Shown here: positions 31,690-42,242 of the stretch, in pieces
Numbering within the stretch: the stretch's first letter is position 1
Layout of the letters: each line of letters opens with the position of its first letter
Source: Phytophthora sp. 'mugwort'
Lineage: Eukaryota; Oomycota; Peronosporomycetes; Peronosporales; Peronosporaceae
Reading direction: 5' to 3'
Length of the DNA: 64,000 nucleotides
Assembly: GCA_033558025.1 (NCBI GenBank)
Contig: JAUCEF010000002.1
Location: 1,488,001 to 1,552,000 of the forward strand
Program-made: the position numbers and the translations under genes
Notes under the pieces: generated by a model
What the model was told of the DNA's origin: nothing
The model's database searches: none
Seen by the model: the letters and a program-made list of their open reading frames with translations, nothing else

Positions 31690-32045
31690 GAGCCACACTT
31701 GTTAAATATTTCCATTGGACAAAAGGCTGCCGAGCGGAGCAAAGGCGGTCCCGCAATTGGCTAAAATGCTGCCGAGCAAAGCGAAGGCGCCGCCGCTAAT
31801 AAACCTCTTCGTATCTAGCGGGACCAGAGGCCCGACCGTCCTACCGAAGCCGAAGGTAGCTCATTTTCTAACCTAACACGGAGAGTAGTGAGGCGAGCCC
31901 TTGCGAGCGAAGCGGGGGCGTTTTCTACCGGAGCGTAGCGTAGGTAGCTTTCTAAGTAGTGGAACGAGCTCTTGGCCGAGCGAAACGAGCACCAACCAAA
32001 CTTTTTTATTTTCACCACCGCCGCGTAGCGGTGGCGCATGGCTAG
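31690..32045 (+). mobile_element. Helitron 3' tail made of an array of hairpins
   Basis: The right end is a 6 bp-stem hairpin, CCACCGCCGCGTAGCGGTGG (32015-32034), then 7 bases, CTAG and T (32042-32046), the Helitron 3' terminus. Upstream lie about six more short hairpins whose loops resemble GAGCGNAGCG while stems differ: GCC/GGC near 31730 and 31770, CTACC/GGTAG at 31841-31859, CCC/GGG at 31897-31919, CTACC/GGTAG at 31925-31947, TTGG/CCAA at 31972-31995. No protein is encoded. The 5' end was not found. Confidence 0.6.
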
Positions 32046-33441
32046 TCTATAAGAGAGTTAGTTGAAACGTGTTCATATATCTGGAGTTCTGTGTATATCT
32101 CTAAGGAAGGTATTTAGAACAAACATATTCGGACCTCGCTTGTATCTCGGTAGGACTGTGGATCTATAAAGTCCATGGAGAGAATAGCAATAGTTTATTC
32201 ATTCACACTGATTTTCTAAGCATAAGTTTATATTTGGAGGGTACTACTGTACAGTTACGCAAACAAGCTCACCGTCACCATCAGCCGCTGCTTAATTGTC
32301 AATCGGTACTTCTCCCTCTACGCCCAACCCATGTTCCATTCCATTGGTACACTATTGGACGATAAACGATATTGGTCTAGGTATTTTATTTGGAAGGGTA
32401 TTACCCTGCTCAATTGTGTGGGTACTTTTTCAAATAATATGTTTTTGATCGCCGCTATTCGCTAAACAAAGCATATGCATGGTGCTGTTTGTCATCTTCC
32501 TCTCCTTGAACCTTGACCGCGATGTTACTCGAGTCATGCTTCGTATTGCTGCCCGTAGGAGAAGCAATACTGGAGCTGCAGTCTCGGTCAGTGCACTCCA
32601 GTATCAAATCCCTAACCTTGAATCGTATCAGAACCTTTATCATCGCCAACCTTTACCTCGTGGCGTGGCTGAGCGCCGGCCCCACCGTTTGCATGTTCCT
32701 CGACGAGGTTTTCAAAAGCGTTGGGCTCCTTCAGGTGCCTACCGCTTTTTTAGCTCGAGCTGAGGTCGTGGTTTTCAGTGGAGATGGGTATGTGCAACAA
32801 GACTGTTTCCCTAGTACTATATTTTAATATAGAACTTTGTATGCAGTTCATATAAGGTGTATGGTACTATAATTTCGTCGCTGCAGCCGAAATTGGCAAT
32901 CTGTATGCTGACCCTGCCAAAGGCGCTGAGATCGCAGGCGTTAAAACATGTACCCTCTTGCCATGCATAAATAAAAAGGACGTATCTAAACAGCAGCTTT
33001 TAATACCCCCTACAAGCCGAGAAATAGGCAAAAATGTGACCAGATTTGGGCACATATCGATTTGGCAGGCACTGTAACTGCAACATCCACGCCTGGAAAA
33101 CAACGGCGACCGAGCAGCCGGATTAATTATAATAGGCTCCAATTTTTTCGTCGCTGACCCCATCCGCATTTCATCCTTGATTTGCTGGTAGCTCTTTTGG
33201 GAATGATGAATTCTAGCCATTCGGTCCAAAAATTTCTTAGAAGATGGTACTTAGTCCAAATTGGGGCTCATCCGTATGATTTACTTCTCCAACAGTCATT
33301 ACACGAAAAAATACAAATGCACATTAATTATGCTCCTGGATCGCCAATCATACCTTTAACCCTAAAAGACCATGCGAGGACCTATCATTTTTAGGTCAGT
33401 TTGGCCATAAGTCCGGAAAGCACAATACTTGTATCAATTAT
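32046..33441. other. Long stretch without a recognised gene
   Basis: Overlapping 94- and 104-codon plus-strand frames at 32479-32827 have no motif. No RNA gene or repeat seen. Confidence 0.4.
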
Positions 33442-33816
33442 AAAAGTAGGAGAGAAAGAGCGTGCGGGGCGAGTCGATGAAGAAAGCTTCTTGGCGAGGT
33501 TGCAAAACCGAAAGTGAGTGGGATTGATGTCGTTATTGTCCTCTACCTTCCTAGCTCATTTCTTCTACTGTCTTTGCTACGGTGAGTTTTCCCATCAGGT
33601 ATCCCATATGTATAGTGAGAAGATGCAAAAGTTGTGGTCAAAGCGGGACTCGAACCCGCTACTTGCTGGCTCGCATAGAGACAGCTGAGCTATAGAAAGC
33701 ATTTGGTTAGTAATCATCAATGCGTATCCATACCAAATAACCCATAACTCATGCAAATCCACACATGCAACATATGCAAACCGGCACTTCAACACACACA
33801 ACATCACCTGCCAACA
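33442..33816 (-). repeat. tRNA-like-module repeat, copy 3
   Basis: It has the same organisation as copies 1, 2 and 4: on the minus strand it starts TGTTGGCAGGTGATGTTGTG, with the A-box-like and B-box (GGTTCGAGTCC) module about 120 bp in, and ends CTCCTACTTTTA. AATTA on one side and GATTA on the other may be a 5 bp target duplication with one change. It abuts a Helitron helicase fragment. Confidence 0.8.
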
Positions 33817-33821
33817 GATTA

Positions 33822-34400
33822 GACGCAAAATACTTCAGGAATCGCACCTGGGGCTATTTCATCGTCTTCGCTTGGCTCGTCTGGAGGCAAGTCGAGCAAC
33901 ATGTTGCTTAGTATATTCATGTACAGTACCAAGAGCTGGGTTGACGTCGTGTCTACCCTGTCCAACTCTGAGAATAAATTCCGAAAAAAAAAGTCATTTC
34001 CTCCGCACGCGTTTCACTCACGGACGCAAGTTTTCGGTTAGATGGGCTTAATGAAAGTGACGAAATAGCGTTGATGATTTGAGGCAAGCATCAACGGTCT
34101 CTGCCAGCGTTCCACGCTTTACTACAGGAGAAATTTGCCGAAAAAAATGAAACTTTCCACCAACATGCTATCAATCATTGGTCATCACATCCTGAATCGA
34201 ATGACCCACTGCCTTGAACGCGTGTCGGTGGGTCATATCCAAACAACCAGGCTCGCTTTATTAACTTCTCAAGTGGTACTGTTTCTAATAGAGCAGGTGG
34301 CATTTTTGTCCTGCTTCAAAATGATCTTGAATGCTGAGTGTGCGCCCTCACATGAAGAGAAAAGACACAATAGCGCTAGCTGAACGCATTAAATAGTATT
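33822..34400 (-). pseudogene. Helitron helicase fragment (PIF1-like), second Helitron
   Basis: Minus-strand frames give MTHRHAFKAVGHSIQDVM (about 34160-34215), matching the block after Walker B in the 43.6 kb helicase (APMAHRYAFEAVE). They continue VVKRGTLAETVDACLKSSTL (34075-34140), nearly the same as GGTPAETIDACLKSSTLW at 43.5 kb. Then LDRVDTTSTQLLVLYMNILS and DLPPDEPSEDDEIAPGAI lead to the repeat copy at 33816. Stops and frame changes are frequent. The Rep part is absent. Confidence 0.68.
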
Positions 34401-35870
34401 TTCTAAAAGTGACTCAAGGACTATCCTCGGGGATTGGTTAGGCTGCGGGGGATCAAAATCTTGCATAGCATTTCCGATATCCTGTAGCAGATTTTGAAGG
34501 CCCTTCATCGTATTGAACATCACCACAGAACGCCTGAAGGGATCTAGCAAGTCATTATGTTTACGCGCAAAGGCTCGGACAGAGCTTTGTAGCACTGGTC
34601 CTGCGATCGTCCATCAGACGCCATCACGTATACTGAAAAGTGTTTAAAAAAGCTTGAAGTTGGTACGGCATTTAAAAATTGTCTGCTTCCGTCATGCAGG
34701 TAAATCATCCCACATTGTTATCGAGATTCCCCGCTTGTTTGCCACGTCTTGGGAGGTGGGGTACAGCACACCACCGATCGTCCTTATACTCGTGAAAGTA
34801 GCGATGAGCAGACCTTGTTTACTAATGGAAAAAGACTCCAATATCCTGCTTTCCTCACATTCTGGCAAAGACTAGTTCAACTTAGATCTGGGAATGCGTC
34901 AGCTAAAAACGAAGCCAAATCACAAAATTTCTCCGAAATTGAGTCACCCACGTTCCATCTCCGTTCTCACCATCGACTCCACATGAAGCAGTCTTCCCCA
35001 GGACAGTTGTCATTTTGCAAATCCTCTTCCACTTCTGAACCCCACTAATTTAATTTCCATCGTTCTAACGTGCAAGTATATTATCAGAGTGTCTTCCAAT
35101 TGGTTTCATCTATGTGTTCCTCACTAATTATACCTCGGAGCTCCCTTCCGCGACCATTGAACCTCTGGAGATGGGAATATCCAATATTCTAACATGCCAA
35201 TTTTTTCAAAAGGACCTTCCATTTGGGTCGATGGGGTGGTCCCATACAAATTAATAGCCGCTCTTTTCCTCGTCCGTTCACATTTTGCGACAACGATTCC
35301 ACGTCTGAACTCGCTGGAGTATCATTTACAAATATGTTCCATTTGGTTCGATGGATGGGAAAGACGAAACAAGATTTGTTATTCTCTCATCTTAAAGACG
35401 CAGTTTGAATTAAATATTCCTTTTATAATGAACAACTTTGTGGAGATTGTTTTATATTCAATTCTGCGAACCTATCGTAGACTACCTCGACTGTTTTACA
35501 AGAAGGTTGACAGGAAATCACTTCCAGACGATGGAACCCTGGTCATATTTTTATCCAGAATCGCTACGGCTCTCCGATGAGCACTTTCTCGTTCTGTCAT
35601 TCGCCATGTATAAAATCCAGAGCTGCTCGCGCGCACACGCGTCTTTATAACACCGGTATACGAATCGGAAGAACCCGTTACAAAGGAGTGAGTGCATGAG
35701 TAAATACGTGAGTGGTTGAGTGAGTGGGTGATTGAGTCAGTCATTAGGTGAGTGAGTTAGTGAGTCAGTGAGTCAGTGAGTCAGTTAACAAGTCCAAGTA
35801 GTGACATCCGCCCTATTAGTCCGATTTAGTACCAAAAGCAACAGTAGCGTCCTATAATGTTTCACTCAAC
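34401..35870. other. No gene recognised; degenerate internal repeats and a microsatellite
   Basis: Similar lines recur about every 120 bp between 34990 and 35360, for example TCCATTTGGGTCGATGG (35217) and TCCATTTGGTTCGATGG (35339), suggesting an old tandem array. Bases 35690-35786 are a TGAG/TCAG-type microsatellite. The 128-codon frame at 35194-35580 lies over the array and has no motif. Confidence 0.4.
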
Positions 35871-35880
35871 CTTTCTTTAG

Positions 35881-36031
35881 TCAGTCCTCCATACACCCTC
35901 CAGTCCTTTACGATATTGCATCGTGTCTGTCAGAACAAAACTCGCAACACGTTATGAGCTGACTACCAGTAAGCATCTGCCGTCCATCGTCATTCACGGA
36001 GCGCTGAATAACAAAGTTGCTTATGTAGAGT
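35881..36031 (-). repeat. Duplicated 3' flank of tRNA-Leu
   Basis: About 150 bp is similar to 21451-21604, including ACACCCTCCAGTC, AAGCATCTGCC, TCCATCGT and CGCTGAATAAC-type blocks. In both places the block lies 50-65 bp downstream of the tRNA-Leu gene as transcribed, so a segment holding gene and flank was duplicated. Confidence 0.65.
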
Positions 36032-36078
36032 CCGCCACAATAAAAAAAAAAAAATCCTCTCTCAAAAATTGAATATAA

Positions 36079-36164
36079 TGGTATCTGTGGGGTTTGAACC
36101 CACGCAGACTGGAATGTCTAGCGGATCTTAAGTCCGCCCCCTTAGACCACTCGGGCAAGATACC
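36079..36164 (-). tRNA. tRNA-Leu (anticodon TAA), copy 2
   Basis: The 85 bases from 36080 are identical to copy 1, with the same acceptor, variable arm and T-arm; the anticodon is at 36128-36130. The discriminator A is at 36079. Identity over the gene while the flank has diverged suggests the gene is under selection. Confidence 0.93.
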
Positions 36165-36549
36165 ACACTATAATCTAGCCAACATCTTTTCATATTTATC
36201 TTTTTTTTTAAGCAGTATGAGTTCCAAACGGCGGCTGGGGATAGCTGTACGATCGTTACAGCTCCTGGACTACCGTATAATTTAAATTTTTGGTTTAAAA
36301 TAAATTGTTAAAATCGTAGTCCTAAGCGTCACCAGATTAGCACGGTGTGCAAATCCCCAGCACTACCATATGGGTTCAGTCGCACTTTAGCAAGCCGGAG
36401 AAGGTGTTTTACTGCTGTAAAAGTTTGATAGCGGCATGGCGCGTTGAATACACCAAGGCGCATGGCGAGGAGACCAGACTAGAGGGCGCGTGACGAGAAG
36501 ACCAGCGTCCGTCGTCGGGTAGGATCTCGGGCAGGGTGGGTTGCTGGCG

Positions 36550-36930
36550 TCGAAATGATTGCTGGAAGATGCGACCTCATCACCCAAGACGCGGGCTGCA
36601 TCGCAAGGTCGACGACCAGTACTTCCACTGGTACTTCAAATGGCTCAGGGAGCCCAACACGGACCCGCTCATGGTCTAGCTCACGGGAGGTGCGCCATCG
36701 CCGATCAACACGGCCACTATCATAATCAAGTCGGTGCTGGGCGAGGAGGGCTACGTGGCGCCGCCCAACAGAGTCGGAGAACAACACTCTGTTGATCGCC
36801 GACGAGGTGTAGACGGTCCTTAGCCGCATGGATGACTTCTTCGCCATCGACAGCTACTTCGACGTGCACCAGGACATCCTGACGTTTGCAAAGGGCATCC
36901 TCAATATGCTGAGGGCGTTAGGCAAGTATT
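36550..36930 (+). pseudogene. Chimera of serine carboxypeptidase and class III aminotransferase fragments
   Basis: The first part reads CDLITQDAGC, then after a frame change KVDDQYFHWYFKWLREPNTD and PLMV-stop-LTGG (36603-36692). This matches the N-terminal block of S10 serine carboxypeptidases (YFfWffESR..P..DPLivWLtGGPG), with the Trp codon of WLTGG turned to TAG. Directly after LTGG the frame continues as TATIIIKSVLGEEGYVAPP, then, after a short gap and frame change, NTLLIADEV and DDFFAIDSYFDVHQDILTFA (36700-36900). That matches class III aminotransferases (LLIaDEVQtG.gRtG.ffa, PDIltfaKgi), here with TAG replacing the Gln of EVQTG. Two unrelated host-gene pieces joined this way look like transposon-captured fragments. 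Confidence 0.6.
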
Positions 36931-37279
36931 CGATTCAGCGCAATTTGGTGAAAGCAAGATATATGTCATCAAATGTTATAAGTCTGGCTTCGGTAATGAA
37001 CAAGTCCTTCTTTTACCAACGCAAAAGTCTAAAAAGAGCAGCGATTCATCTTGCAGTAATGCAGCCATCTTGTACAAAATGCACGCCTCTTATTGGTTGC
37101 GCCCGTTGCGCCCAAGCTGACCATTAGAACTAAACGACGCTTAGAGTATCTCCAACGAGGAGATCGCATCTGGGTAAAAATCGCAAAATAAAAGGGAAAA
37201 CGCCAGTTTCAAAAAAAGTTTGGTCTCTCCCTTTTCCAGCGCGTAGCACTCAGACCTCAATCAACCAGTTGTTCGCAAG

Positions 37280-39150
37280 ATGGAATCTCCGTCACACGAC
37301 GAGATATCGGACAGCGAAAGCAGCGACTAGGAGGTGCGTCCCCCCCCCTTCCCCGCTACCGCAAATACAACGAGCTTGGCACGGCTCGTATTTTCCACAA
37401 CGCGGACCTTGGGGCTGGTGGGAGCGCAAGCCGAAGGCTTGCATGTCAAGTTACTGTTCTCGGAGGCCTGGTAGTTGCTGATGTATGACGTCTTACTGTG
37501 GATGCAGGTATTTACTGCGCTGCTGCTCAACTATACTAGTGTTTGGCGCAAACGCAAGCATGGCGGATGCTGCGAACGTCGAGCGTGATGCTCAAGCAGG
37601 ACACAACGGCTCTGGAGGGATTACTTTAGTGAATCTCCATGGTACTCGGACGAGATATTTGAGCGTCGATTCCGAATGGAGCGTTCCCTGTTTGGAAAAG
37701 TAGGAGAGGAAGAGCGTGCGGGGCGAGTCGATGAAGAAGGCTCTTGGCGAGGTTGCAAAACCAAAAGTATGAGTGGGATTGATGTCGTTATTGTTCTCTA
37801 CCTTTCTAGCTCATTTCTTCTACTGTCTTTGCTACGGTGAGTTTTCTAATCCCATCAGGTATCCCATATGTATAGTGAGAAGATGCAAAAGTTGTGATCA
37901 AAGCGGGACTCGAACCCGCTACCTGCTGGCTCGCATAGAGAGACAGCTGAGTTATAGAAAGCATTTGGGCTAGTAATCATGAATACGTATCCATACCAAA
38001 ACCCCATAACTCACGTAAACCCACACATGCACAACATATGCAAACAGGCACTTCAACACACGCAACATCACCTGCCAACAGTTTGTTCGTGCAATGGAAG
38101 CAGTTGTGGCATGTGATCCTGAGTTTGAGCAGCGATATGATGCTCTTGGTAAGCCTGGGTTGTTGACGACCCAAAGTGCTTGCGCATGGTTGCTCTGCGG
38201 ACTCGTGGATGAAACAGTTCGCGGAGCATAGAGCACCATCCTGTACTACACGAAGCGGTTCTGTGAAGCGGTGATTAGTGTCTTTGAATCGGTGTACTTT
38301 CGGGAGCCGTCGTGATCAGATATCGAGAGACAGATTCAATCTTCTGAACAGTGTGGCTTTCCTGGCTGCCTTGGATCATTGAACTGCATGCATTGGCATT
38401 GAGAACTGTGCCCAGCTGCATTCAAGGGCCAATTTCAAGGGATGGAAGGAAAACCTACAGTTGTGCTAGAGGTTGTAGCTGACAAGCTGTTTTGGATTTG
38501 GCACTTTTACTTCGGCTCAGCAGGTTCAAACAACAGTGCGTACACTGTTGTTTGATAACGTCAATGCGAATGTACAAGTTCTTATTAATAGCTAATTCTA
38601 TGCGTTGTGATTGATGGTCAGATATTAATATTATCGAGCGCTCCCCACTTGTAATCCAGCAAATTTTGCGTGCGGAAATCTTCAGGTCGTTCGAGTTCGT
38701 TGCTGCGGGGAAACGATCTGACCAGCTCTATTATCTTGTCGATGGAATATACCCACCGTATAGCTGCTTCATCTACGATTTCCAAGCCAGCTAATGCGAA
38801 GCAGAAGCGTTTCGCGGAATGCCAGGAGGGATTTCGGAAGGATGTGGAGCGTGTGTTTGGAGTTCCGCGCGTCAAATTCGAATTCTCAAGCAGCCAAGCA
38901 GGGCATGGAATGCTGTTGACCTGTTGATTATCACGGAAGCGTGCGCTATATTCCACAACATGATCGTGGAGAATAATTACGAAAACGGCATCGACTCTGC
39001 TGCAGTACTTTCATCGACGTCGCACGGAAGTTGGTGTACACATCCCACACTCTTATTCCGAGTCTGAAGCTGATTCCGACAGTGACGCTATCATATATCA
39101 TCAGGATGACACCGAGTACGAGGCTCGACTGATGCTCAATGAATTTATTT
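37280..39150 (+). pseudogene. Harbinger-2 transposase (DDE_4), interrupted by a repeat
   Basis: Start MESPSHDEISDSESSD, then an intron-like gap to about 37507, then SPWYSDEIFERRFRMERSLF (to 37694). The repeat copy 4 follows (37695-38080), and the frame resumes VRAMEAVVACDPEFEQRYDA and LGKPGLLTTQSACAWLLCG. GFPGCLGSLNCMHWH (38359-38403) has Asn where the catalytic Asp stands in LDCMHW, and TGA replaces the next Trp. KPTVVLEVVADKLFWIWHFY follows. The tail (38820-38990) gives DVERVFGV- and RAWNAVDLLIITEACAIFHN, matching the end of the DDE_4 domain. Dead by substitution, stops and insertion. Confidence 0.8.
37695..38080 (-). repeat. tRNA-like-module repeat, copy 4, with 5 bp target duplication
   Basis: Same family as the copies at 15.9, 20.1 and 33.4 kb. 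GTTTG occurs immediately outside both ends (37690-37694 and 38081-38085), and removing the repeat plus one GTTTG restores the transposase frame. That fixes the ends: on the minus strand TGTTGGCAGGTG... to ...CTACTTTTC, 386 bp. The A-box-like and B-box module is again ~120 bp from the TGTTGG end, with one change in the A box (TAACTCAGCTGT). Confidence 0.85.
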
Positions 39151-39456
39151 AAAGAAGATTGAGGATCCAGTCTCGGACCGATCATGAAGCTCTGAAGGCA
39201 GCGCTAGTCGACCAAATCTGGAGGCGACAAGGGAGCACATCGGATGGGTGCTGATTATTCGTTGCTCATACGACAGTTTCCTCTTGAATTGCTGAATGTC
39301 CTCCATACTCAAAGATGGGGTTTGTGTTCTCGGAAGATTCGCTCGGTGATGTGGACTCTTCCTGGATCACCACATCAAGTATTCGTTCGGTCATTCATAT
39401 CGTATCAAACAATAATGCACTCACCGCTTCTAGCCGACGAAGAATACTTTCCTTTT

Positions 39457-40250
39457 TCAGTTGAAAGATACGCAATGATATTTCATCCAAGCCATCAGTT
39501 GGTTGGAACAAAATACGGTTCTCCTCGCGCTCTCTGAGGAGATGGAGCTTCTCCGCGGCAATAGATATTTCATCTCGCTGTTTTTGGACATAACAGCAGC
39601 GGCGTCGGCGATTTGCTGGCTGCTTGCCTCAATGGATCGGTTTGCTTTTGCTTTCTTTGCGCCGGCAAGACGCGTATGCTCAACGGCAGCAACATCAGCA
39701 ATGTTGCCTTCAGCACGCTCAGCAATGCCAGTACTTGTAGGTCCTTCACCACCATCACCGGAGGCACCGCATTTACGGCGACCGACACGCTTGTTCGAAC
39801 TATTGCGCATCTCTCTCCACTTTGGCTCATCACGGAGCTCTCGACAAGCCCCCAGAAACTCAAACCTCTGGTCGTATATCTCCTCGTACAACACCTCAGC
39901 GTCGTCAATGTGGCCCTCCGCGCTGTTACCGCTTCGTTTAGCTGCAACACGGAAGCATAGCAACCGCAGAACCTCGCGACTGCTATGCGCAGCGCCTTCC
40001 AGCGCTTCATGACTGAGGTAGACCCCCTCTCGAACTTCTTGTGCATCCTCGGACGAATGCTGTTGCAGTGCGACGCCACCTTCTCCCAGAAGACATCTGC
40101 CTTCTGGTCTGTCCTCACTTCAGCATCCGTAGACACTATCACCCACGCTTTAGCGAGCTGCTTATCTTCTTGTGGATCCCAGTTCGGGCCCCGCGTAAGT
40201 CTCGATGCTGGCATGCTTCTTTCTTGATTTGAAGACGATTCTTCATCTGT
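39457..40250 (-). pseudogene. Harbinger-2 Myb/SANT-like accessory protein
   Basis: The N-terminal part reads GPNWDPQEDKQLAKAWVIVS and KADVFWEKVASHCNS, then SVMKRWKALRIAVARFCGCY (40010-40220). This is the trihelix-like Myb/SANT domain of PIF/Harbinger second proteins, which bind the element ends and help bring the transposase to the nucleus. After a frame change near 39960 the C-terminal part (39457-39963) reads EEIYDQRFEFLGACRELRDE and the charged helical tail typical of these proteins. At least one frameshift breaks the gene. Confidence 0.7.
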
Positions 40251-40430
40251 TGTCCGGCTTAAAGTGACCTTCACGGAGTGGGCAAGTAGGAGTACGAGGC
40301 ACAACAGCTCGGACGGATGGATACGGTCTGAATATCAATCACGGCATTAATCGATGCGATTTGAGGTCGGCTCAATTTTATCGCAAACTAAGGTCTCAAC
40401 CCCATTTTGAGGCCCGCGTTGGAGATGCTC

Positions 40431-41737
40431 TAAGGACTACGATTATACGGTACGGTACATTTCCTGAAGGCACGAGAGGAAATAGTCTTTGACATAATTC
40501 GGTGTGGTACACATATATTATATGAGCCATCCATTGCGAGCCGCGCTGCGAGCTCCCCAGTCCAGCTTTGGACCAAGACCCGAAAGCCAAGCTAGTTAAA
40601 ACCCGCCTCTCCTCGTCCCTTTTGGATGAGCGGTTTGTCATGCACATATGCACATTAATGAATTACGCTGTTTTACCCCCAACGTTGTGGGAACTTGTGC
40701 ATACCACAAAGTCATTTACGGAACCACATCGCGCCCCTCTGACCCACATGCCCCAAGGCGTCTATTCGAGCCATAATTCAGGAAATTGAATTGATTGCTG
40801 CAACTGACTCGCGTTACAGCACATTTAATGACGACAACACAACAATGTTAGAGCACCGATAACTCGCTGCGGCCTTCGCTATCGGTGCTTTAGCTCAGTG
40901 TACATTATCACGAAATCTCTAAAATCGTAGATTCAAAGATTAACCAAATAGCGTCTCTGTACTGTCCTGGTGCTCGAAGCTTTCCTCCTAAGGACCTCAA
41001 GCCCACAAACACTGCTGGGTTGTAAGAAGAAGTGTCGTTGAGCTATTTGGTGCTACCTTCATCAGCGAGATACGAATGCGGTAGATACATGTCGCAGTGC
41101 GTGTAATTGCATGCATGCTTGTATATTTTGGTGGGGTGCTGCTAGCTACACATTGGATTTAATGGAAAAAATCAGGAGTCGGTCGTGGAGTATTTTCTCC
41201 CTGGTATAGCACAGCGCTTTCATAGCGTTTGCAATCGCATGGATCTGATGGAGGGCTGAGATACATTTCGCATTGAGTTGAACCGTGTGACCCATTCAGA
41301 ATTGCGTACACTTGACCTTATATCACCACGCCGCGGCTTACTCCATCGGGTTGTTTGGGCACATCTTTTTCATTTGGAGAAACTTCCGGAGCGGAAGAAG
41401 GGGCTGATTGCTTGCTTCACAGTCTTTATTCCACTCAGTGCGCTGCTTGTTCCAATCTTTATGCCATTGCTGAATGCATAGGAGCATTCCGTTATCCCGT
41501 TCGCTCTCGGTTTCCAACTCGTACTGGCCAAGGGGGCTGTACAAATAAATACACAGAAAATCCCTTCTAGCGTAGTTGATTTTTGAAACAATTAAGGTCC
41601 AATGTTCGCCGGTTACGTTGCACGGTAAACGAGGTACTTCATAAAATGTGCTTTAAGCCAGCTTGCACCAGGTTAAAGCATATATATCTGGCCATCGTGT
41701 TGATGTCATTAAAGTGCGTTAATGACATCGGCTGCAA
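40431..41737. other. No gene recognised
   Basis: The minus-strand frame 41338-41544 reads ERDNGMLLCIQQWHKDWNKQ, which faintly resembles the C-terminal helix of Myb/SANT-like element proteins, but nothing else supports it. Bases 40440-41250 show nothing. Confidence 0.3.
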
Positions 41738-42060
41738 CTAGCCGAGCGCCGCCCGCTTTGCGGGCGGTATCTGTTAATTGGGTCCAAACCCGTTCCGTTC
41801 GCTGTCCCAGCTCGCTTCACTATTCCTATCTCGTCCCACTCCGTTCCACACGCAGTTCCAGCACACTATACTACTCTTACCTCGGTCGCAACCCGTTCCG
41901 CTCGCTGTTCCAACTCACTGCACTACTCATGCGTAGGGTGGCCGCCTTCGCTTCGCTCGACAGCAAAACATCGTTGCGCTAAGTACGCATTGGTGTAACA
42001 CACATTAATTGTAGCCAACGGGATGCCGTCATCGCTTCACTCGGCATCAAATACACAATC
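41738..42060 (-). mobile_element. Helitron 3' tail, inverse relative of the 19.6 kb tail
   Basis: On the minus strand the element ends with a perfect 8 bp-stem hairpin, CCGCCCGC-AAA-GCGGGCGG (41749-41767), seven bases, CTAG (41738-41741) and T. Upstream are repeat units of the GAGTAGTGCAGTGAGTTGG / GGAACAGCGAGCGGAACGGG type (41775-41940). Further upstream is a hairpin GATGCC...GGCATC around GAGTGAAGCGATGAC (42023-42049). It shares units and end with 19.63-19.87 kb. Confidence 0.7.
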
Positions 42061-42100
42061 ACATGAATTTTGGCCAATCAGAAGGGGTTTAATGGCCACG

Positions 42101-42242
42101 AAATGCTATTTTTGCAATTTCAAGCATCTGTTTTTCGAGTCGGAACGATAGTGGGTTCGATTCTATGGGTGAGTAGCGGTACTAAACCCCAGACCAAGCT
42201 ATGCCGAAAGGGAGGTGCAGGTGGCCAGGCAGGACTGTGACA
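42101..42242 (+). repeat. Dispersed repeat, copy 2
   Basis: Inverted relative of 24914-25055. It ends at TGTGAC followed by a CAGA tetranucleotide array. GGTTCGATTCT (42154-42164) is one base from the Pol III B-box consensus. Confidence 0.6.

Larger units (their letters stand above)
37144..40430 (+). mobile_element. Harbinger-2, PIF/Harbinger element with two genes
   Basis: The ends GAGTATCTCCAACG (37144-37157) and CGTTGGAGATGCTC (40417-40430) are inverted copies with one mismatch and bracket 3.3 kb. Inside are a DDE_4 transposase relic on the plus strand and a Myb/SANT-like gene on the minus strand, arranged tail to tail; two such genes are the known set of PIF/Harbinger elements. The trinucleotides outside are TTA at the left and TAA at the right, so the 3 bp duplication is either mutated or misplaced. 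A copy of the tRNA-like-module repeat sits inside. Confidence 0.75.
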
